This document shows positions 60,005 to 64,000 of a DNA stretch of 64,000 nucleotides, piece by piece; the first letter of the stretch is position 1, and every line of letters begins with the position of its first letter. The position numbers and the translations under genes were made by a program. The notes below the pieces were generated by a model that was given only the letters and a program-made list of their open reading frames with translations, was not told where the DNA came from and did not search any database. Source of the DNA: Planococcus donghaensis MPA1U2 (GTDB lineage Bacteria; Bacillota; Bacilli; Bacillales_A; Planococcaceae). Location of the stretch: NCBI RefSeq assembly GCF_000189395.1, contig NZ_AEPB01000032.1, forward strand, positions 1 through 64,000, read 5' to 3'.

Positions 60005-60517
60005 ATGGCAATTCGAACGGTTGTAAAACACCCAAACAAAGTACTCGAAACAAACTGTGAACCTGTAACGGTTTTTGATAAAAACTTATCGGTTCTTTTA
60101 GATGATATGCATGAAACAATGGTGGAATCGGATGGCGTCGGAATTGCTGCACCTCAAGTAGGAGAAGCGGTTCGCGTAGCTATTGTCGACTTTCGTGAAG
60201 GTCAAGAGCCGATCGAAATGGTCAACCCCGAGCTGGTGCTGTTTGAAGGCGCAGAAACGGATATTGAAGGTTGCTTAAGTTTTCCGGGAATTTTTGGGGA
60301 AGTAGAACGTTATGACCACATTAAGATTAAAGCACAAGAACGGGACGGTTCATGGTACGAGTTAGAGGCAGAAGGTTATGAAGCTCGTGCAATTCTACAT
60401 GAAATGGACCATTTAGACGGTGTATTGTTTACGAGTAAAATCACGAAATACGTGACACAGGAAGAGTTGGATGAAATGATTCGCCAACAGGAAGAAGAAG
60501 AGGAGGAGCAGGCTTGA
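60005..60517 (+). CDS. def: Peptide deformylase
   Basis: A 170-residue metalloenzyme removing formyl from nascent N-termini. All three motifs are visible: [10 protein letters not shown] (about residues 46-55), EGCLSFPG (about 88-95) and HEMDHLDG (about 131-138) with the metal-binding Cys and two His. The acidic tail (EEEEEEQA) is unusual but harmless-looking. It lies 19 bases after priA and overlaps fmt by four bases (TTGA). Confidence 0.95.
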   Translation: MAIRTVVKHPNKVLETNCEPVTVFDKNLSVLLDDMHETMVESDGVGIAAPQVGEAVRVAIVDFREGQEPIEMVNPELVLFEGAETDIEGCLSFPGIFGEVERYDHIKIKAQERDGSWYELEAEGYEARAILHEMDHLDGVLFTSKITKYVTQEELDEMIRQQEEEEEEQA

Positions 60518-61446
60518 CCAAAATTATATTTATGGGCACACCTGCCTTTTCGGCACCGATTTTGCGTATGCTAGTCGAAGAAGGCTATGAAGTAATTTCA
60601 GTGGTAACGCAGCCAGACCGACCTGTTGGAAGAAAAAAAGTGATGACGGCAACACCTGTCAAAGAAGAGGCATTGCGTCTTGGTTTGCCGATTTATCAGC
60701 CAGAAAAGTTAAAAAACAAAGATGAGCTTCAACACGTATTGGATATGGGTGCGGACTTGATTGTCACGGCAGCATTTGGTCAAATTTTACCGAGTGAATT
60801 GTTAGAAGCACCAAGTCTAGGTGCAATCAATGTGCATGCGTCACTACTTCCGGAATATCGTGGGGGAGCACCGATTCACCAATCAATCATTGATGGACAA
60901 GATAAAACGGGTGTCACCATTATGTATATGGTAGATCGATTAGATGCAGGTGATATTATTTCCCAAGTAACTGTGCCGATTGAAGAACAAGACCATACTG
61001 GGAGTATGTTCGAAAAATTGAGCATTGCAGGCCGTGATTTATTGAAATCCACATTGCCATCGATCATTGCAGGCACCAACAAACGCATTCCACAAGACGA
61101 GCAATTGGTGACGTATGCCCGCAATATTTCGCGTGAGCAAGAACGGATTGATTGGTCACAATCAGCGACAGCAATTTACAACCAAGTTCGTGGGTTACAT
61201 CCGTGGCCTGTTGCGTATACAAGTGTTAACGGTGCCACTATAAAAATTTGGTGGACAGAAAAAACAGCTTCTAGCGCTAAAGGTCAAACAGGAGAAGTTG
61301 TTGAGCTGACTGAGGATGCTATTTTAGTGCAAACAGGCGAAGGGGTTTTAGCAATTACCGAATTGCAACCAGCTGGAAAAAAACGCATGACAGCAAAAGA
61401 TTATTTAAAAGGACCTAAAATCCAGGTGGGAGATTTATTCGAATGA
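60514..61446 (+). CDS. fmt: Methionyl-tRNA formyltransferase
   Basis: A 310-residue enzyme that formylates initiator Met-tRNA. N-terminal [15 protein letters not shown], the substrate loop QPDRPVGR, the catalytic [14 protein letters not shown] (about residues 109-122) and a C-terminal tRNA-binding domain (about 205-310) are clear. TTG start overlapping the def stop and preceded by GAGGAG. Together with def it forms the initiation formylation cycle. Overlaps rsmB (ATGA). Confidence 0.95.
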   Translation: MTKIIFMGTPAFSAPILRMLVEEGYEVISVVTQPDRPVGRKKVMTATPVKEEALRLGLPIYQPEKLKNKDELQHVLDMGADLIVTAAFGQILPSELLEAPSLGAINVHASLLPEYRGGAPIHQSIIDGQDKTGVTIMYMVDRLDAGDIISQVTVPIEEQDHTGSMFEKLSIAGRDLLKSTLPSIIAGTNKRIPQDEQLVTYARNISREQERIDWSQSATAIYNQVRGLHPWPVAYTSVNGATIKIWWTEKTASSAKGQTGEVVELTEDAILVQTGEGVLAITELQPAGKKRMTAKDYLKGPKIQVGDLFE

Positions 61447-62795
61447 AAAACAAAAAACTACAAGGCAATGTTCGCGATGCAGCGTTTTCGATTCTATGGG
61501 CAGTTGAAAACAAACAAGCTTACAGCAACCTATTACTTCACCAAACCATCGAAAGTTATGGAATTGCAGCTAAAAACAGAGGGTTATTAACAGAAATTAC
61601 GTACGGTACGTTGCAGCATCAAATGACGCTAGACTATTATTTAGAACCTTATTTAAAAGGGAAAATCGAATCGTGGGTCAAAATTTTATTGAGATTGTCA
61701 CTGTATCAAATTGTTTATTTAGACCGAATTCCAGCACATGCGGTTGTTCACGAAGCGGTTGAAATTGCTAAGCGTCGCGGGCACGGCGGTGTGGCTTCTG
61801 TTGTAAACGGCGTTTTACGCTCGGTTCAGCGGAGCGGTGTGCGTTCATTTAATACGATTAGCGATCCTTACGAAAAAATTTCAATCGAAACGAGCCACCC
61901 AGAATGGATGATCAGACGGTGGGCAGAGCAATTTGGTTTAGAAAAAACACGTGAAATGGCGTTAGAGAACAACAAAACCCCATTGCAAACAGTACGTGTA
62001 AATACAGTTCGAGCAACAGTTGAAGAAGCTATTGAAATGCTCGAATCGGAAGAATTAGAAGCAGAACCAAGTAAAATGATTCCAGAATGTTTAGTTGTTA
62101 CAAATGGTCAGCCTGCGCGTACCACTACTTTTGAAAAAGGCTTTATTACGATTCAAGATGAAAGTTCTATGCTGCCAGCTTATGCATTGCAAGTAGAGCC
62201 AGGAATGACGGTTCTTGATATGTGTGCAGCACCAGGTGGCAAAACGACGCATATTGCTGAAAAAATGAACAATAGCGGAACATTATACGCACTGGATTTA
62301 CATCAGCATAAAGTGAAATTAATAGATGAAAATGCTGAGCGACTCGGACATACCGTCATCGAAACAACTGTGGGCGACGGCAAACAAAGTGTAGAGCGTT
62401 TTGGCGAGGAAAAATTCGACCGCATTTTAGTGGATGCTCCTTGCAGTGGTTTAGGTGTTATTAAACGCAAACCAGATATCAAATACACAAAAAAAGAACA
62501 AGATTTTGCTCGTTTGCAGGAAATTCAAATTGAATTATTAGACCAGGCAGCTCGTCTTTTAAAAGAAGACGGCATACTTGTTTACAGTACTTGTACAGTA
62601 GATGCTGTTGAAAATAGAGGAACTGCAGAACGATTTTTAAAAGAGCATCCTGAAATGGAAAAAATTCAGGTAGCATTGCCTGATTTAATGGGTATCAAAC
62701 ATACAGGCTTTGTCCAAGTATTCCCACAAGATTATGGGAGTGACGGCTTTTTCATCGCTGCTTTTAAAAAAATCCAAAAAACTGCATTAGCTTAA
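61443..62795 (+). CDS. rsmB: 16S rRNA (cytosine967-C5)-methyltransferase
   Basis: A 450-residue RsmB/Sun enzyme: NusB-like N-terminal domain (about residues 8-135) and SAM methyltransferase domain. The SAM loop [15 protein letters not shown] is at about 260-274, and the catalytic cysteines lie in [16 protein letters not shown] and YSTCTV. Coupled to fmt. In B. subtilis rlmN would come next; here prpC follows after 21 bases. Confidence 0.94.
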   Translation: MKNKKLQGNVRDAAFSILWAVENKQAYSNLLLHQTIESYGIAAKNRGLLTEITYGTLQHQMTLDYYLEPYLKGKIESWVKILLRLSLYQIVYLDRIPAHAVVHEAVEIAKRRGHGGVASVVNGVLRSVQRSGVRSFNTISDPYEKISIETSHPEWMIRRWAEQFGLEKTREMALENNKTPLQTVRVNTVRATVEEAIEMLESEELEAEPSKMIPECLVVTNGQPARTTTFEKGFITIQDESSMLPAYALQVEPGMTVLDMCAAPGGKTTHIAEKMNNSGTLYALDLHQHKVKLIDENAERLGHTVIETTVGDGKQSVERFGEEKFDRILVDAPCSGLGVIKRKPDIKYTKKEQDFARLQEIQIELLDQAARLLKEDGILVYSTCTVDAVENRGTAERFLKEHPEMEKIQVALPDLMGIKHTGFVQVFPQDYGSDGFFIAAFKKIQKTALA

Positions 62796-62816
62796 AGAAG
62801 ATCGGGGTGTCGTGAT

Positions 62817-63566
62817 TTGTTTGAGTATGTGATCGAGAGTGATACAGGTAAAATTCGTGTAGTAAATGAAGACAGTGTGGCGGTACTTAAACGACCAGAC
62901 GGCTTAATGTTAGCAATTGTAGCAGATGGCATGGGTGGTCATAAAGCTGGAGACGTCGCTAGTAAAATGACTGTCGATCGATTGAGTCAATATTTTTTGG
63001 AAGATGAAGACGCTTCATTTTTGACGCTCGACAACAGACGGCAGTGGCTGTCTGATCGTGTTAAAACGATAAATCGCTTAGTATTTGATCATGCATCGGC
63101 AAATCCAGAGTGCAAAGGCATGGGTACAACGTTGATCGCAGCATTGATCAAAGATGGCGAAGGTGTTTTATGCCATATTGGCGATAGTCGAGCTTATCTT
63201 ATTGGGGAATCGATCAAGCAACTTACACGTGACCATTCTTATGTAAATGTGCTTGTTGATAGTGGTGAAATCAGTCAAGAAGAAGCAGAGGCGCACCCAA
63301 AGAAAAATTGGATTGTTCGTGCACTTGGGACTGAATCGCGTATAGAAAGAGAAATGATTGATTTTTCATTTACAGATTCTCCGTATTTGTTAATTTGTTC
63401 AGACGGATTAAGCAACAAAATACCGCAAGAAGAACTTGCTTCTATTGTTCGCTCTGCAGCTCCTTTATCTCAAAAAGGTCAGGAATTAGTAAGTCTGGCT
63501 AACGACCTTGGTGGAGAAGATAATATTTCGTTAATTCTTCTATCCTCTATGGATAAGGAGGTATAA
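62817..63566 (+). CDS. prpC: PP2C-type protein phosphatase PrpC
   Basis: A 249-residue metal-dependent Ser/Thr phosphatase that reverses PrkC phosphorylation of cell-wall and translation factors. Metal-binding motifs: [11 protein letters not shown] (about residues 12-22), [12 protein letters not shown] (about 37-48), [24 protein letters not shown] and GGEDNIS. TTG start behind a CGGGGTG stretch. Three bases separate it from prkC, the cognate kinase. Confidence 0.94.
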   Translation: MFEYVIESDTGKIRVVNEDSVAVLKRPDGLMLAIVADGMGGHKAGDVASKMTVDRLSQYFLEDEDASFLTLDNRRQWLSDRVKTINRLVFDHASANPECKGMGTTLIAALIKDGEGVLCHIGDSRAYLIGESIKQLTRDHSYVNVLVDSGEISQEEAEAHPKKNWIVRALGTESRIEREMIDFSFTDSPYLLICSDGLSNKIPQEELASIVRSAAPLSQKGQELVSLANDLGGEDNISLILLSSMDKEV

Positions 63567-63568
63567 AA

Positions 63569-64000
63569 ATGTTGATAGGAAAAAGTATCAACGGCCGCTA
63601 TAAGATCAAGGATTTAATCGGTGGTGGTGGTATGTCTAATGTCTATTTGGCGCATGATATGATTTTGGATCGAGATATAGCGATTAAGATATTGCGATAT
63701 GACTTTTCAAATGAAGAAGAATTACGCAGACGTTTCCAAAGAGAGGCATTATCCACTACTAGTTTGGCGCACCCAAATATCGTAAACATTTTTGATGTGG
63801 GCGAGGACGGTCCTATTCATTATTTAGTAATGGAATATGTTCCGGGAAAAACGCTGAAAGATTACATAATCGAACATTCACCAGTCTCACCTGAGCGGGC
63901 AGTGGAGATTATGAAGCAGTTAGCCTCGGCTTTAGCACATGCTCATCACAACCAAATTGTCCACCGGGATATTAAACCACAAAACATTTTGATGGATGAT
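63569..64000 (+). CDS. prkC: Serine/threonine protein kinase PrkC (5' part, cut by window end)
   Basis: The first 144 codons of a Hanks-type kinase read to the end of the window. The glycine loop [12 protein letters not shown] (about residues 18-29), the catalytic-lysine strand IAIKIL (Lys41) and the catalytic loop [10 protein letters not shown] (about 132-141) are intact. The full protein normally continues with a membrane helix and PASTA domains that sense muropeptides or lipid II; these lie outside. ATG with AAGGAGG. Forms a phosphatase-kinase pair with prpC. Confidence 0.95.
   Translation, partial: MLIGKSINGRYKIKDLIGGGGMSNVYLAHDMILDRDIAIKILRYDFSNEEELRRRFQREALSTTSLAHPNIVNIFDVGEDGPIHYLVMEYVPGKTLKDYIIEHSPVSPERAVEIMKQLASALAHAHHNQIVHRDIKPQNILMDD

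Overview
The window is a chromosomal housekeeping segment from a low-GC Gram-positive bacterium of the order Bacillales. Gene order follows the Bacillus subtilis ylb-dcw-ylm-ileS-pyr-gmk-priA-prkC backbone almost gene for gene. BshC (bacillithiol synthesis), an ileS T-box, PyrR attenuators, TTG starts and AGGAGG-type ribosome binding sites all fit this. Every sporulation gene expected along this backbone is missing (ylbJ, spoVD, spoVE, spoIIGA-sigE-sigG, ylyA), and murE, murG and murB are absent from the cell-division cluster. I infer a non-sporulating member of the Planococcaceae (Planococcus/Planomicrobium-like); the genus is inference, not something the sequence proves.

Layout. 1-9.8 kb: an AI-2E-family membrane protein, a YugN-like protein, the ylb cluster (ylbC, ylbF, ylbG, rsmD, coaD, ylbL, tmcAL, yceD, rpmF) with a thioesterase, a glycerophosphodiesterase and an unknown gene interleaved. 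9.9-13.9 kb: a crotonase-fold protein and a three-gene biotin-dependent acyl-CoA carboxylase whose promoter carries a perfect CcpA (cre) site. 14-17 kb: a PanE-like protein with altered catalytic positions, a DUF3397 membrane protein and bshC. 17.1-28.8 kb: the division and cell-wall cluster mraZ-rsmH-ftsL-pbpB-mraY-murD-divIB-ylxW-ylxX-sbp-ftsA-ftsZ, preceded by 10-bp-spaced GTGG repeats that look like the MraZ operator. 28.9-31.8 kb: ylmE-sepF-ylmG-ylmH-divIVA. 31.8-36.4 kb: T-box-controlled ileS, lspA and an RluD-type pseudouridine synthase. 36.4-48 kb: the complete pyrimidine operon pyrR-pyrP-pyrB-pyrC-carA-carB-pyrK-pyrD-pyrF-pyrE with two PyrR attenuators. 48-53.3 kb is the most accessory part: a PadR regulator with a DUF1129-type membrane partner, D-serine ammonia-lyase, two small membrane proteins, a VOC protein and an amino-acid ABC transporter lacking its ATPase. 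53.5-64 kb: rqcH, then gmk-rpoZ, coaBC-priA-def-fmt-rsmB-prpC-prkC (prkC cut by the window end).

Functionally the segment joins cell-wall precursor synthesis, septum assembly, rRNA/tRNA maturation, ribosome quality control and de novo UMP synthesis. I found no tRNA or rRNA gene, CRISPR array, insertion sequence or prophage. No radically new system is visible. The best leads are the carboxylase-associated crotonase lacking one catalytic glutamate, the PanE-like protein, the PadR/DUF1129 locus with its palindromic control region, a membrane-anchored L7/L12-like domain, and the unexplained symmetric and foldable DNA upstream of the ABC transporter. Gene boundaries given here are sometimes shorter than the longest open frame, because ribosome-binding sites and family alignment favour internal starts.
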